A DNA stretch of 60,026 nucleotides from Thermofilaceae archaeon (GTDB lineage: Archaea > Thermoproteota > Thermoprotei > Thermofilales > Thermofilaceae): assembly GCA_038731975.1 (NCBI GenBank), contig JAVYQJ010000002.1, positions 138,986 through 199,011 on the forward strand, given 5' to 3'. The translations under genes and the position numbers were made by a program. Below are positions 1-7,831 of this stretch, one piece after another (position 1 is the stretch's first letter; each line of letters begins with the position of its first letter). The notes below the pieces were generated by a model that searched no databases, was not told the DNA's origin, and worked only from the letters and a program-made list of their open reading frames with translations.

Positions 1-1057
1 TGCCCACATAACTTCCCTTTGTTACGCGAGCTACTTGTATCAAGAGTTCCGTACCGCTGATGACCATGCCCTCAGCCTCCATTGAGGGCTCTCTATGCTT
101 TGTGTTCACGACTACAGTCTCGATGCCGTTCCTCGCTATCTGTGATGCCACGTCCATGACCGATTGAACGGCTGGATCGAGCGCGGGCTTCCACACTCCT
201 CCTCTCCGTTTCTCAAGCGGGACGTTAGCGTTCCCGTCACTGACGATCACGATGACCGGTTCGTACCCCCTCCTCTTCTCCGCGAGGGCCACGTTAAGCC
301 CCATGTACATTCCAGCGGCCAGCGGAGTGAAATCGTCGAGGCCTATTCTCGATAGCTTGCTCTGTACTAGATTGAAGTTCGTTGTAGGATGCTGGAGCAC
401 TGCAGCGCCGAATCCCTTACACACTACAACTGAAACGCGATCCCTGTACCTGCGCGCCTCCCTCTCTATCGTCCTTAGAGCTGTGAGAATCCCCCTGATC
501 GAGTACATCATGGAAGCGCTTGAATCAAGTACGAGAACCAACGATGCTTTCGCCCGGCCTACAAACAGCTTCGCTCTGAGCGAATCTAAGCCGATGCGTG
601 GGAACTCTCTTAATACGGCGCTGCGCCTCAGCGTGGCTGGGATGTGAAGCTTATAGTAGAGTCCTCTGGGTAGCGTGTAGTCTATCGCCATCGATGCGCC
701 ACTCATCTTTCTCCTACCACGCATTCTGGCCCTTTTACGGGACACTCTAATCGCCAGTTCTATCAGCTGGCTGGGCTCGATCTGAACTCCCAGTACCTTC
801 ATGCCACGCGAAACCTGAAGGAGCGTTTTTCGGAGATCAGCCCCGCCCGAAAACGTAGCGTAGATTGCCTTCCTCGTCCTGATTAGCGCCTTCCTCCCCG
901 AGTACACCGAGTCCCTCCTCAGTAGCATGCTCAAGAGGAGCCAGAGAAGGATGGCTAACGCGGCCAGTCTCAGATCCACGAAGGCTAGCGCCACGAATAG
1001 CAGCAGCGCGAGGAGGGACGCCAGAACGTCGCTCTTACCTGATACTATTCGGCTAAT
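1..1057 (-). CDS. von Willebrand factor A domain protein, chelatase D-like (3' part outside window)
   Basis: The reverse strand is open from about 1057 to the window edge, so the C-terminus is missing. The visible ~350 residues begin with a hydrophobic Leu/Ala-rich segment, then a basic region, then a vWA domain whose metal-ion-dependent adhesion site reads DSSAS (near 515-531), followed by a strand ending SDGNANV. It lies directly downstream of, and overlaps by about 5 nt, the AAA+ ATPase gene. This is the usual pairing of chelatase I-like ATPases with D-like or CoxE-like vWA partners, which together remodel proteins or insert metals. No ATG, GTG or TTG lies near the upstream end of the frame: the choices are a rare ATT at 1057 or a GTG at 994 that would remove part of the hydrophobic segment. 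The family is fairly sure; substrate and start are not. Confidence 0.75.
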   Translation of the reverse strand, partial: MSRIVSGKSDVLASLLALLLFVALAFVDLRLAALAILLWLLLSMLLRRDSVYSGRKALIRTRKAIYATFSGGADLRKTLLQVSRGMKVLGVQIEPSQLIELAIRVSRKRARMRGRRKMSGASMAIDYTLPRGLYYKLHIPATLRRSAVLREFPRIGLDSLRAKLFVGRAKASLVLVLDSSASMMYSIRGILTALRTIEREARRYRDRVSVVVCKGFGAAVLQHPTTNFNLVQSKLSRIGLDDFTPLAAGMYMGLNVALAEKRRGYEPVIVIVSDGNANVPLEKRRGGVWKPALDPAVQSVMDVASQIARNGIETVVVNTKHREPSMEAEGMVISGTELLIQVARVTKGSYVG

Positions 1058-2150
1058 ACGCCCATCGGGGAAAAAACCTTACTTGAGGTTTCTTCTCGAG
1101 AACATCCTCCTTTTGCACCGTGGGCTTCTTGCCTAAAGCTTCGCTGAATGCTGCGTAAATCTCCTCTTTTGCAGGTGGAGGCTTTAATCCCTCAGCTCTC
1201 GTCCTATGGCTTAACGCAAGCTCCAGGCCTACGCGCAGATCCTCCTCGTTCACCTGTGTTCTGCCGTCGAGAGCGGCGAGAGCCCTCGCGACCTTCACAG
1301 CGGTTATGTCTGGCCTGTAACCATCGACCTCCAACCTTGAGCAAACTTTAGCTACGAGCTCATAGTATAGGTCATCGACGCTTACGTAGGGTAAAAGTTC
1401 TCGAGCCCTAAGGATCCGAAATCTGATCTCCTCCTCGATCGGCCTCCATTTCTCTTCGAACGCTGCTGGATCACTATCGAACTCTATGTTCCTCTTGATG
1501 ATCTCGGCCCTCAGTTTAGAATCTTTGACCGTTTCCGCTCGAACACCGATAGCGAAACGATCGAGCAGCTGCGGCCTTAGTTCACCCTCCTCGGGGTTCA
1601 TCGTTCCGATGAGGATGAAGCGGGCGGGGTGGCGCAGCGTGATCCCCTCTCGCGCTACCGTGTGCCAACCAGAGGCAGCAGCGTCAAGGATGGAGTCGAC
1701 AATATGGTCGGGAAGGAGGTTGACTTCATCGATATAAAGGATACCTCTGTTTGCTCTTCCCAGCAGACCCGGCTCAAACACTATCCTCCCCTCTTTCAGG
1801 GTTCGCTCTATGTTTATCGTCCCGAGAACTACATCCTCCGTAGCCCCTATCGGTAACTCCACGATAGGCATCGGAGTTTCCGCTACTGGAAGCTTCTCTC
1901 CACGCTCGAGTCTCATCTTGCAGACATCACACATTTCTCTCGGAGAATCTGGATTGCACCTAAAGGGACAGTCCGAAACAACCCTTGTTGAAGGCAGCAA
2001 TCTAGCAAAGCTCCTAACTATGCTGGATTTCCCCGTTCCCTTAGGACCCATTATCAATAAGCCGCCTATGCTCGGATCAACAGCAAGGACTAGGAGCGCT
2101 CTCTTCAGATCATCTAGCCCCACATACGCTGGAAACGGCAGTACCCTCAC
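1053..2150 (-). CDS. Magnesium-chelatase subunit I-like AAA+ ATPase
   Basis: This AAA+ ATPase of the ChlI/BchI/MoxR type has Walker A GPKGTGKS, Walker B LYIDEVNLL, a sensor segment IGTMNPEEG, an arginine-rich lid and the Cys motif (CPFRCNPDSP followed by CDVC) seen in chelatase I subunits. In archaea such proteins work with a vWA partner, here the next gene on the same strand. Chlorophyll synthesis is not implied, as many non-photosynthetic archaea carry this pair; a chaperone or metal-insertion role is an inference. An ATG lies at 2168, but a box A at 2175-2183 would start the transcript near 2153, so the in-frame GTG at 2150 is preferred (365 residues). The basic C-terminal tail overlaps the next frame. 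Confidence 0.85.
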   Translation of the reverse strand: MRVLPFPAYVGLDDLKRALLVLAVDPSIGGLLIMGPKGTGKSSIVRSFARLLPSTRVVSDCPFRCNPDSPREMCDVCKMRLERGEKLPVAETPMPIVELPIGATEDVVLGTINIERTLKEGRIVFEPGLLGRANRGILYIDEVNLLPDHIVDSILDAAASGWHTVAREGITLRHPARFILIGTMNPEEGELRPQLLDRFAIGVRAETVKDSKLRAEIIKRNIEFDSDPAAFEEKWRPIEEEIRFRILRARELLPYVSVDDLYYELVAKVCSRLEVDGYRPDITAVKVARALAALDGRTQVNEEDLRVGLELALSHRTRAEGLKPPPAKEEIYAAFSEALGKKPTVQKEDVLEKKPQVRFFPRWAY

Positions 2151-2174
2151 TACAGGCGATAAAGGCATTACAGC

Positions 2175-2183
2175 CTTATAAAG
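2175..2183 (-). promoter_or_regulatory. Box A (TATA) for the AAA+ ATPase gene
   Basis: On the reverse strand the element reads CTTTATAAG. Its centre lies about 29 nt before the GTG at 2150, close to the spacing seen at many other genes in the window, suggesting a leaderless or near-leaderless transcript. Confidence 0.55.
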
Positions 2184-2275
2184 ACTGTGCTTTCAGCAAT
2201 TTATTTCTACAAACATACCCCTTATTATTCTAAATAAGTTTTTCTGAAATGTTACTGATGCTAGAATTAACTTTT

Positions 2276-2800
2276 CTAAAACAGTCTGAAGACTATTTTC
2301 TCATATCCAGTTATCTTCTCTCCTTCTTCAACCTTCATTATCACTATTTGGCCTCCAATTACCTCAGAAACCCCAGCGCATTCAACCTCCTCTACTTTAG
2401 CATTGGATGGAAAGAACCAATAAGCTTCATATGGATACTCTGCTACTTCTTCTTCATAAATATTTTCATAATAATTCAAACCTTTTCGCGGCCGACCGCG
2501 AAAACGGATAAAGAAAACCAGGTAAGGCTCCTCAGGGTCGCCTCGAAAACCCAGGTTGACGCCGACAACCTTAGGTCGAAGTCGATCACCATTGATCACC
2601 ACCTCCTCCCTATCCAAGTATCGTTGCATGTTGGCCGCCAATCTCTCAAGTTCCACGTTTAAACGGTCGATATCTTTAGCGACACTGGCGTAATACCGGT
2701 TGTAATCGATGTACTCATAGACTACGATCTGGTTCACTTCCAGGCTTTCGCTAACCGAAAAGAATCCGTAGGCGTGTATCGGTTCGACGCTCTCGCTCAT
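2276..2800 (-). CDS. Conserved hypothetical protein, 174 residues
   Basis: I do not recognise the family. The protein is acidic and aromatic, with a predicted coiled or helical stretch near residues 40-65 (DRLNVELERLAANM) and mixed strands afterwards, with no Cys cluster, signal peptide or membrane segment. It lies 15 nt downstream of the disulfide oxidoreductase gene on the same strand, so the two are probably co-transcribed; a GGTG Shine-Dalgarno core precedes the ATG. The 107 nt between this gene's end and the ATPase gene is AT-rich and holds only the ATPase promoter. Base composition is more AT-rich than the neighbours. The open frame, start and spacing support a real gene; its function is unknown. 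Confidence 0.6.
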   Translation of the reverse strand: MSESVEPIHAYGFFSVSESLEVNQIVVYEYIDYNRYYASVAKDIDRLNVELERLAANMQRYLDREEVVINGDRLRPKVVGVNLGFRGDPEEPYLVFFIRFRGRPRKGLNYYENIYEEEVAEYPYEAYWFFPSNAKVEEVECAGVSEVIGGQIVIMKVEEGEKITGYEKIVFRLF

Positions 2801-2815
2801 TATTTCAGCACCGGC

Positions 2816-3559
2816 CTAACGGTATCTCATCACTCTGAGACCCACTGACCCCGGGTCTATACCGTTTGCCTTCAGGATCTCCGCTACGAAGTAGCTGTCG
2901 GGAGCTGCCCCTTCGAATTCGCTCATATTCTCCCCATCGACTTCGATGACCACCTTGGGGACTGCATAAACTCTATGTGCATCCGCTAGCTCGGCGAACT
3001 CGAGTGCTTCAATCATGTCTCCATATATCATGCGGTTTACCATCGCGTAGCGGTGAGCAGCTCGTACAGCTGCAGGACAGTAGGGGCAGGTAGGAGTCAC
3101 AAACACCTTTATGCGGGTCTTTCTTGTAACGTACCTCCGAATCGCGTCAGCCAGTTGGGGGGAGAGGTTTCTCGGCTCACCTCTCGATGCATCGATGACG
3201 TCCTCAACGAGGGCTCCAAACTCGTAGCCGGCAGGCGTACCAAAGAAACGAATGTTGTACTCTTCAACTCCATGAACCACGATAGCCGGGAACAAGGAGA
3301 CCTCCAGACGTGAAGCTTCCTTGGAGCTTTCTGTAAGCTCCACGACTTTGATTTTATCGGAAGCTTTCTCTAGTAGACTTAGGATCTCCCTTATATCGTC
3401 GCAATGTTCACACTCCTCCTTTGTATTTCGGAAGAACAGCAGCTTGACTGGGTTAATCAACCCGCTTAGCGCCTGCCGGAGCTCGTTCACTAGCTCAGCG
3501 TCATACTCGACTGGCATGTTTGTCCGTGCAACTCTCCTAGCACCCATTAAAAAACGCAT
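2816..3559 (-). CDS. Protein disulfide oxidoreductase with two thioredoxin folds (PDO)
   Basis: Two thioredoxin-like domains in tandem each carry a CxxC: CEHC near residue 50 and CPYC near residue 158, each followed by the expected helix and a later cis-proline segment (SLFPAIVV, YAVPKVVI). This is the cytosolic PDO architecture of hyperthermophilic archaea such as Pyrococcus, where the enzyme forms and isomerises protein disulfides. The frame is open to 3637, but a box A at 3585-3592 places the transcript start at about 3560, matching an ATG at 3559. ATG 3547 and ATG 3517 are alternatives; 3517 fits the N-terminal end of known PDOs best. It is followed by a hypothetical gene in a likely operon. 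Confidence 0.9.
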   Translation of the reverse strand: MRFLMGARRVARTNMPVEYDAELVNELRQALSGLINPVKLLFFRNTKEECEHCDDIREILSLLEKASDKIKVVELTESSKEASRLEVSLFPAIVVHGVEEYNIRFFGTPAGYEFGALVEDVIDASRGEPRNLSPQLADAIRRYVTRKTRIKVFVTPTCPYCPAAVRAAHRYAMVNRMIYGDMIEALEFAELADAHRVYAVPKVVIEVDGENMSEFEGAAPDSYFVAEILKANGIDPGSVGLRVMRYR

Positions 3560-3584
3560 TGTTGTAAGGGCATGGAAAGAGGTT

Positions 3585-3592
3585 CTTAAAAG
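3585..3592 (-). promoter_or_regulatory. Box A for the PDO gene
   Basis: The reverse strand reads CCTTTTAAG, centred about 29 nt before the ATG at 3559. It lies in the intergenic space between PDO and the divergent DUF92 gene. Confidence 0.5.
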
Positions 3593-3613
3593 GCCTTGTA
3601 AAGGGGTGAATCT

Positions 3614-3619
3614 GGTGAT
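3614..3619 (+). promoter_or_regulatory. Shine-Dalgarno GGTGAT deciding a TTG start
   Basis: GGTGAT is a perfect match to the anti-SD core AUCACC and lies 3 nt before TTG 3623. An in-frame stop at 3599-3601 leaves no ATG or GTG between it and the TTG, so the DUF92 gene starts at TTG. Confidence 0.6.
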
Positions 3620-3622
3620 GTT

Positions 3623-4423
3623 TTGCAGCCAGAGCAAATCGCTGGTGCCGCTTTAACGGTCACGGCGGTGGTTATCGCAAAGAAGCATAAGGCGCTTGAT
3701 GATGCGGGTATATTCGCGGCTCTCGTGATCGCGCTCATTCTTCTGGTTTTGGAGGCTAAACTTTTGCTTCTCATGATGCTCTTCTTCTTTACTTCGTCAG
3801 CGTTCACTTTTCTCGGATACGAGAGAAAGGAGAAGACTGGTGCAGCCGAAAGAAAGGCTGGCAGAAGCGCTTCGCAAGTGTTATGCAGCGGCTCCGTCCC
3901 AGCTTTTATCACACTTGCGGCGGTATTGCTGCCGCCCGCTGAGAGGCAGGCCCTGGTTTTAGCAGCAGCAGCGTCCATAGCTTATGCTAACGCCGATACG
4001 TGGGCCGCCGAGATCGGTTCGTTGAGTAGAAGTCAGCCAGTGCTCATCACGAATCCGAGCGTAAGAGTACCTCATGGGGTTTCTGGTGGCGTAACCGTAC
4101 AGGGAGAACTTGGAGCCGTTGCGGGCTCGGCGGTAATTGCTGCAGCTGCAGGCTTGCTGAATATGTTTAGCCCAGCAAGTATCCCTCTGATTTTCGCAAT
4201 GGGATGGGTCGGGGAGATTGTTGATGCCATAATCGGCGCTTCGCTGCAAATCAAGTACAAGTGCCCTAAGTGCAACGTGCTCACTGATAAGGAGGTGCAC
4301 GTATGCGGTGCTCGCACCGTTAGAGCAGGGGGCTTAAAACATGTGAAAAATGAGATCGTCAATCTCCTGACCGAAAGTGCGGTATCCCTTGCGACCTTCG
4401 CTTTTACTTTATGGTGTCTGTGA
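3623..4423 (+). CDS. DUF92 family integral membrane protein
   Basis: The 266-residue protein is highly hydrophobic, with about six or seven membrane segments. It has the family hallmarks ANADTWAAEIG, a following PVLITNPSVRVPHG and the GGV(T/S) stretch. DUF92/TMEM19 relatives include plant VTE6, a phytyl-phosphate kinase, and archaeal members may act on isoprenoid phosphates; here that is an inference. A short Cys pair (CPKC) sits in a loop before the last helix. The start is TTG behind a perfect GGTGAT. Its 3' end overlaps the convergent gene at 4404 by 20 nt. Family assignment is good; the substrate is not known. Confidence 0.85.
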   Translation: MQPEQIAGAALTVTAVVIAKKHKALDDAGIFAALVIALILLVLEAKLLLLMMLFFFTSSAFTFLGYERKEKTGAAERKAGRSASQVLCSGSVPAFITLAAVLLPPAERQALVLAAAASIAYANADTWAAEIGSLSRSQPVLITNPSVRVPHGVSGGVTVQGELGAVAGSAVIAAAAGLLNMFSPASIPLIFAMGWVGEIVDAIIGASLQIKYKCPKCNVLTDKEVHVCGARTVRAGGLKHVKNEIVNLLTESAVSLATFAFTLWCL

Positions 4424-4796
4424 AGTCGAAGCCTACGGGACCCAACTCCTGTGTATCGAGCTCTAACTCCACCTTGTGCTCGCCGGGTTCTAGGCCTTTC
4501 CCGAGCTCAAGCGTGATGATTATTTCGTCGCCGACAGCAACGTAGAAGCTCTTGTCGGCAGCCTCAGAGGCCTTGAGCTTCCACCCTTTGAACTCGAGCA
4601 TAATCTTATCGGGGGGCACTTCAATGTTGTCAACTTTCGCGCGCAACCTGCCTCTCACCGTGCCTCCCCCCAACGTGTTGCGCAGCTTAAATCGTACCCC
4701 ATCCGGTATTCCATCTCCGTTAAGATCTACGTTCTCTAAGCTGCCTCTGACGTAGAGTTGCCTCAAAAGGTACCTGGGTATGAACATGTTCTTCAT
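4404..4796 (-). CDS. Hypothetical beta-rich protein with a DxNxDG calcium-type loop
   Basis: This 130-residue protein is not recognised. Its pattern of alternating charged and hydrophobic strands suggests a small beta sandwich. A loop DLNGDGIPDG near residues 24-33 looks like a dockerin or EF-hand type calcium loop, and VPPDKIMLEFKG and EPGEHKVELEL look like immunoglobulin-type strands. There is no signal peptide, so it appears cytosolic. Start ATG 4796 lies about 24 nt from a TTTTTA box on the reverse strand (near 4816-4824), fitting a leaderless transcript. It converges on, and overlaps by 20 nt, the DUF92 gene. Confidence 0.6.
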   Translation of the reverse strand: MKNMFIPRYLLRQLYVRGSLENVDLNGDGIPDGVRFKLRNTLGGGTVRGRLRAKVDNIEVPPDKIMLEFKGWKLKASEAADKSFYVAVGDEIIITLELGKGLEPGEHKVELELDTQELGPVGFDFTDTIK

Positions 4797-4832
4797 AATG
4801 ATTGATGGTTAGAGGTAAAAATGGATTACCGT

Positions 4833-5777
4833 CTAAGGGCGCGAAAGGTACTCCCTGAGTTGGCATGCCTTGCAAATGTCACGCGACGAAGGCATCCCGC
4901 AGAGCTTGCACATCTTTAGCTCTTCCGAAGCTTCTAGTTGGTACCTCTTACTCAACGCGATTTTGAGGGATAATGCCCGGTGCTTTACGCTGGGATCCTC
5001 TTCAGCCACCCTGTTTAACCATCTGCGTAGCGTGTGCCGGAACGAGTAAACTATGTAAGGGCATTCTACATCAGGGGTTTCTATCTTCTGGATCAGAGCG
5101 TATATGAGGACCTCCCTCTCCGGGATGAAATAGAACGGCTTAACCCGTGGCACAAGAAGCGGGTGCGTCCTGGCTGCCACCGCACCCTCTCTTAGAATTG
5201 CCTGGAAGTTTGCCTGCGCAGCATTCATGAGGAAAGCTTGAACTTCGTCGTCCAGGTTGTGCGCAGTAGCCAATTTGTCTGCGCCGAGCTCGAGGCAAGC
5301 CTTATTCAGGAGGTAGCGCCTAAAGACCCCACATACGGTGCACGGCTTGTAGATTAAGCCCTTGTGCATCAACCTGCGCACTGCTTCGTCGAGCGTCAAA
5401 CCGAACTCCTCCTCGAAGCTTTTCACGACCAGCTCAACCCCCCATAGTCTGGCATAGAACCTGGCTGCTGCAATCTTCTCACTCCGGTAACCGCGAATCC
5501 CCTCGTCAATTAACACAGCGATAAGATCGATGCCGAGGAGATCCTTGAACTTCGAGAGGAAGTGTAGGAGAGAGAGACTATCCTTTCCACCGGAGACTGC
5601 GACTACCACCCGCTCACCGCGTTGGAACATTCCCATCGCCTGGATGCTTCCGAGAACTCTGCTCTCGAAGAAGTGGAGGAAGTGATCAGAGCACAGATAC
5701 AACTTCGCGTAGCTCAGTCTCGTGACAGCTTTGGCCCCGCACACCGAGCACCTCGTCGCGCTGGACTCCACCTTCAA
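4833..5777 (-). CDS. tRNA 2-thiolation enzyme, TtuA/Ncs6 (CTU1) family
   Basis: This is a PP-loop ATPase with two zinc knuckles. The N-terminal CSVCG with a later Cys/His ligand precedes the ATP-binding loop VAVSGGKDS near residues 57-65. A central CTVCGVFRR carries the catalytic or iron-sulfur cysteines, followed by TAHNLDDEVQ and a C-terminal CKLCG...CKAC knuckle. Length (314) and order match the archaeal and thermophile enzymes that put 2-thio on tRNA U34 or U54. The start is TTG 5777, preceded by a G-rich SD; GTG 5771 is an alternative. It is divergent from the CRM-domain gene, sharing the box A at 5815-5823. Which uridine is modified cannot be told from sequence. Confidence 0.88.
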   Translation of the reverse strand: MKVESSATRCSVCGAKAVTRLSYAKLYLCSDHFLHFFESRVLGSIQAMGMFQRGERVVVAVSGGKDSLSLLHFLSKFKDLLGIDLIAVLIDEGIRGYRSEKIAAARFYARLWGVELVVKSFEEEFGLTLDEAVRRLMHKGLIYKPCTVCGVFRRYLLNKACLELGADKLATAHNLDDEVQAFLMNAAQANFQAILREGAVAARTHPLLVPRVKPFYFIPEREVLIYALIQKIETPDVECPYIVYSFRHTLRRWLNRVAEEDPSVKHRALSLKIALSKRYQLEASEELKMCKLCGMPSSRDICKACQLREYLSRP

Positions 5778-5814
5778 TTGTACCCCCCACCCTCAGCCGA
5801 GCCCAGCGTACCAG

Positions 5815-5823
5815 CTTATAAGC
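5815..5823. promoter_or_regulatory. Bidirectional box A between ttuA-like and CRM genes
   Basis: The near-palindrome CTTATAAGC is centred 25 nt before GTG 5844 on the plus strand, fitting a leaderless start there. On the minus strand it would start a transcript about 16 nt before TTG 5777. Confidence 0.6.
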
Positions 5824-5843
5824 AACCCACCAATACGGCGCTC

Positions 5844-6119
5844 GTGAGCGGCAAAGAAATTGTAGTAGTCAGAGTGGGAAAGAGGGGGGTGACGGACGAG
5901 TTGATCGCCGAGATCGACAACGTCTTGCGCTCACAGGGTATCGTTAAGGTTAAACTGCTGAAAAACTTCAGAGAGGCGTTCGAAGTTGATAGGGAGGTTA
6001 AGGAGGAGTTAGCCAAAGCATTAGCCAAGAAACTTAATGCTACGATCGTTGAGCTCAGAGGTTACACAGTCGTTTTAAAACGGCCGAGACAGAGGTCTCG
6101 CCGGACGAGGGGGTTCTAG
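5844..6119 (+). CDS. CRM-domain (YhbY-like) RNA-binding protein
   Basis: This 91-residue protein is a single CRM/YhbY domain: a GKRGVTDELIAEIDNVL segment in place of the usual GxxG RNA-binding loop region, the conserved VKVKLLKNFRE strand-turn, and a TIVELRGYTVVLKR end strand, closed by a basic tail (RQRSRRTRG). CRM proteins bind pre-ribosomal or intron RNA. The frame is open much further upstream (to 5622) but that part is antisense to the tRNA thiolation gene. GTG 5844 is chosen because a TATA box lies 25 nt upstream. The stop overlaps the GTG of the next gene (TAGTG), so they are translationally coupled. Confidence 0.85.
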   Translation: MSGKEIVVVRVGKRGVTDELIAEIDNVLRSQGIVKVKLLKNFREAFEVDREVKEELAKALAKKLNATIVELRGYTVVLKRPRQRSRRTRGF

Positions 6120-6730
6120 TGGCTGGAGTTTACGTACATCCGTCCGCCATTGTTGAGGAGGGAGCTGAAATTGCTGAAGGAACTCGCATTTGGCACTTCG
6201 TTCACGTGAGGAAGGGTGCAAAGGTGGGGAAAGGTTGCAACATCGGTAAAGACGTTTACATAGATGCAGGTGCGGAGTTGGGGAACGGTGTCAAAGTCCA
6301 GAACTTCGTTTCCGTCTATCGCGGAGTGAAAGTCTGCGACAAGGCATTCCTCGGCCCCAGTGCCACGTTAACCAACGACCGTTATCCCAGATCGTTCGTT
6401 GATAGCTGGGAAATAGTTCCCACAGTGATAGAGGAGGGAGCCTCTATAGGCGCGAACGCTACTATCGTGTGCGGAGTTCGAGTAGGTAGATACGCCATGG
6501 TGGGTGCGGGTGCTGTTGTTACTCGCGATGTTCCGGCGCACGGACTAGTATACGGTAACCCTGCCCGTTTAAGGGGCTTCGTCTGCTTCTGCGGTAGGAA
6601 GCTCAGGAGAGTCTTACGTTTTACTCCCTCAACCGTAATTTTCAAGTGCGAGAACTGCGACCAGACGGTGGAAATCCCGCTTCAGGATTACAAGCGTATG
6701 GTAATCGAGAGTTCGGATCAACGCGGCTAA
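6119..6730 (+). CDS. Left-handed beta-helix (hexapeptide) acyltransferase with C-terminal zinc ribbon
   Basis: Residues 1-150 are hexapeptide repeats of the LbH acyltransferase fold, closest in feel to WbpD/WlbB-type UDP-amino-sugar N-acetyltransferases: VYVHPSAIVEEGAEI at the start, IWHFVHVRKG with the likely catalytic His region, and GNPARLRGF closing the helix. After that a CFCG...CENC zinc ribbon of about 40 residues is appended, which is typical of some archaeal members. It probably acetylates a nucleotide-activated sugar used for glycan or S-layer decoration. It is co-transcribed and translationally coupled with the CRM-domain gene, an odd functional pairing. Family is firm; substrate is inferred. 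Confidence 0.85.
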   Translation: MAGVYVHPSAIVEEGAEIAEGTRIWHFVHVRKGAKVGKGCNIGKDVYIDAGAELGNGVKVQNFVSVYRGVKVCDKAFLGPSATLTNDRYPRSFVDSWEIVPTVIEEGASIGANATIVCGVRVGRYAMVGAGAVVTRDVPAHGLVYGNPARLRGFVCFCGRKLRRVLRFTPSTVIFKCENCDQTVEIPLQDYKRMVIESSDQRG

Positions 6731-6732
6731 CG

Positions 6733-7533
6733 CTACCCACTCATGAAGAGAGCCTTGCTGAGTAGCTCTACGGTACCGAAATCGTAGATTCCGCTCTCAA
6801 GATCAGCTGCGTACACTCGCATGGATTTGACGTCCGCACGCTCGAGTATAGGTGAGAGGTACCTCACACGTGGAGCATTGACTTCCGTCCCCGGCATCAA
6901 AGGCGAGAGAGCAGGTAAAACGATTAGCCCAGTTCCCCCAAACGCGCCAACTAGGAAACTCTTTAACTTCATGCTTACTCCGAGCTCGTCACGGAGGAGC
7001 ACAGCCGGGTGCTCGTGACCGATTACAACGTACTCGACACCACCCCAGGCATCAAGGGGAGGCTCCTTATGACCGTGCATAAACAGGTACCTGCCAAGCC
7101 TCAGGTGGGGGTCGTAGAGCGGCACTTCGAGGCGCTTCAGCATCGGTATCAGGAAGTTGTCGTGGTTGCCCCTTACAACGCTGACCTCCACCCCCTTCTC
7201 CTTCAACCTAGAGAGCAGCTCAATCGTCTCACCCCACTCCTGTTTCAGGGCACTACCGAACTCGTGCTTAACGTCGCCCAGCATCAACAGACGTCGACTA
7301 CCGGTCTCCCGAAGGGCTTCTAGTATGAATGATGCGATGAATTTGAATTGAACCGGAGGGATGAAGACTCCTGATTCCTCCAGCGCCTGCTCGTACCCCA
7401 GATGCAGGTCGGCTACAACGAGCATATCGATATCTTCTAAGTATAGGCTGAGTCCAACAGCCCACACTCCGTCATCCAACTTCAGCCATGGTAGCTCTCT
7501 CTTCAACTCAGGACCTACCGTGTCCGCTACCAT
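6733..7533 (-). CDS. SbcD-related archaeal metallophosphoesterase
   Basis: The full set of calcineurin-type metal motifs is present in order: DLHLGYE near residue 42, GDVKHEFG, GNHDN, HGHKEP and GHEHPAV. This pattern, and length near 260, match the archaeal SbcD-related phosphoesterase family (TIGR00024-like), whose members often accompany an Lhr-type helicase; here an Lhr helicase lies 27 kb away. It is the last gene of the pyrimidine run and overlaps the HTH regulator gene by 26 nt, so it is likely co-transcribed with the pyr genes. Nuclease or phosphodiesterase activity is expected, but the substrate is unknown. Confidence 0.88.
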   Translation of the reverse strand: MVADTVGPELKRELPWLKLDDGVWAVGLSLYLEDIDMLVVADLHLGYEQALEESGVFIPPVQFKFIASFILEALRETGSRRLLMLGDVKHEFGSALKQEWGETIELLSRLKEKGVEVSVVRGNHDNFLIPMLKRLEVPLYDPHLRLGRYLFMHGHKEPPLDAWGGVEYVVIGHEHPAVLLRDELGVSMKLKSFLVGAFGGTGLIVLPALSPLMPGTEVNAPRVRYLSPILERADVKSMRVYAADLESGIYDFGTVELLSKALFMSG

Positions 7534-7831
7534 CCCTGGGCCGTATTATGAAGAGGGGGCTTGAAACCCTTTCGCTCCTGCACTTCGGGCATCTGGAGGG
7601 CTTCTTGGGCCTATCAAGGTCTTTGAAGACGTACCCACACGTTTTACAGGTTGGTGGCACCATCAGAAGCACCTTGCCGCTCGTACGAAGACTCTTCGCC
7701 ACATGCTTCAAATCCTCGTAAATCGACCTTGCCTCACGTGGGCTCAGACCGAGTAGAGCCGCTATCTGGTTGATGTCCAGCGGCCGATCCGTTGACGAGA
7801 GGGTCTCGATTATCCTTTCCCTCCGGCTCAC
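7508..7831 (-). CDS. HTH/zinc-ribbon transcriptional regulator
   Basis: The N-terminal ~65 residues form a winged helix (INQIAALLGLSPREARSIYEDL is the helix-turn-helix region), followed by a four-cysteine zinc ribbon CKTCG...CPKC near residues 62-84. This matches the small archaeal regulator family COG3357, predicted transcription factors with an HTH fused to a zinc ribbon. Its start overlaps the pyrI stop by 4 nt and its end overlaps the phosphoesterase start, so it is embedded in the pyr operon and is a good candidate for its own operon's regulator. That role is an inference from position. Confidence 0.8.
   Translation of the reverse strand: MSRRERIIETLSSTDRPLDINQIAALLGLSPREARSIYEDLKHVAKSLRTSGKVLLMVPPTCKTCGYVFKDLDRPKKPSRCPKCRSERVSSPLFIIRPRDGSGHGRS

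Noticed and set aside
4513-4570. C box-like GTGATGA near 4516
   Set aside because: It is antisense to a gene, with no CTGA at about 38 nt and no promoter.
5622-5843. Longer N-terminus for the CRM-domain protein
   Set aside because: The extension is antisense to the tRNA thiolation gene and lies upstream of the predicted promoter.
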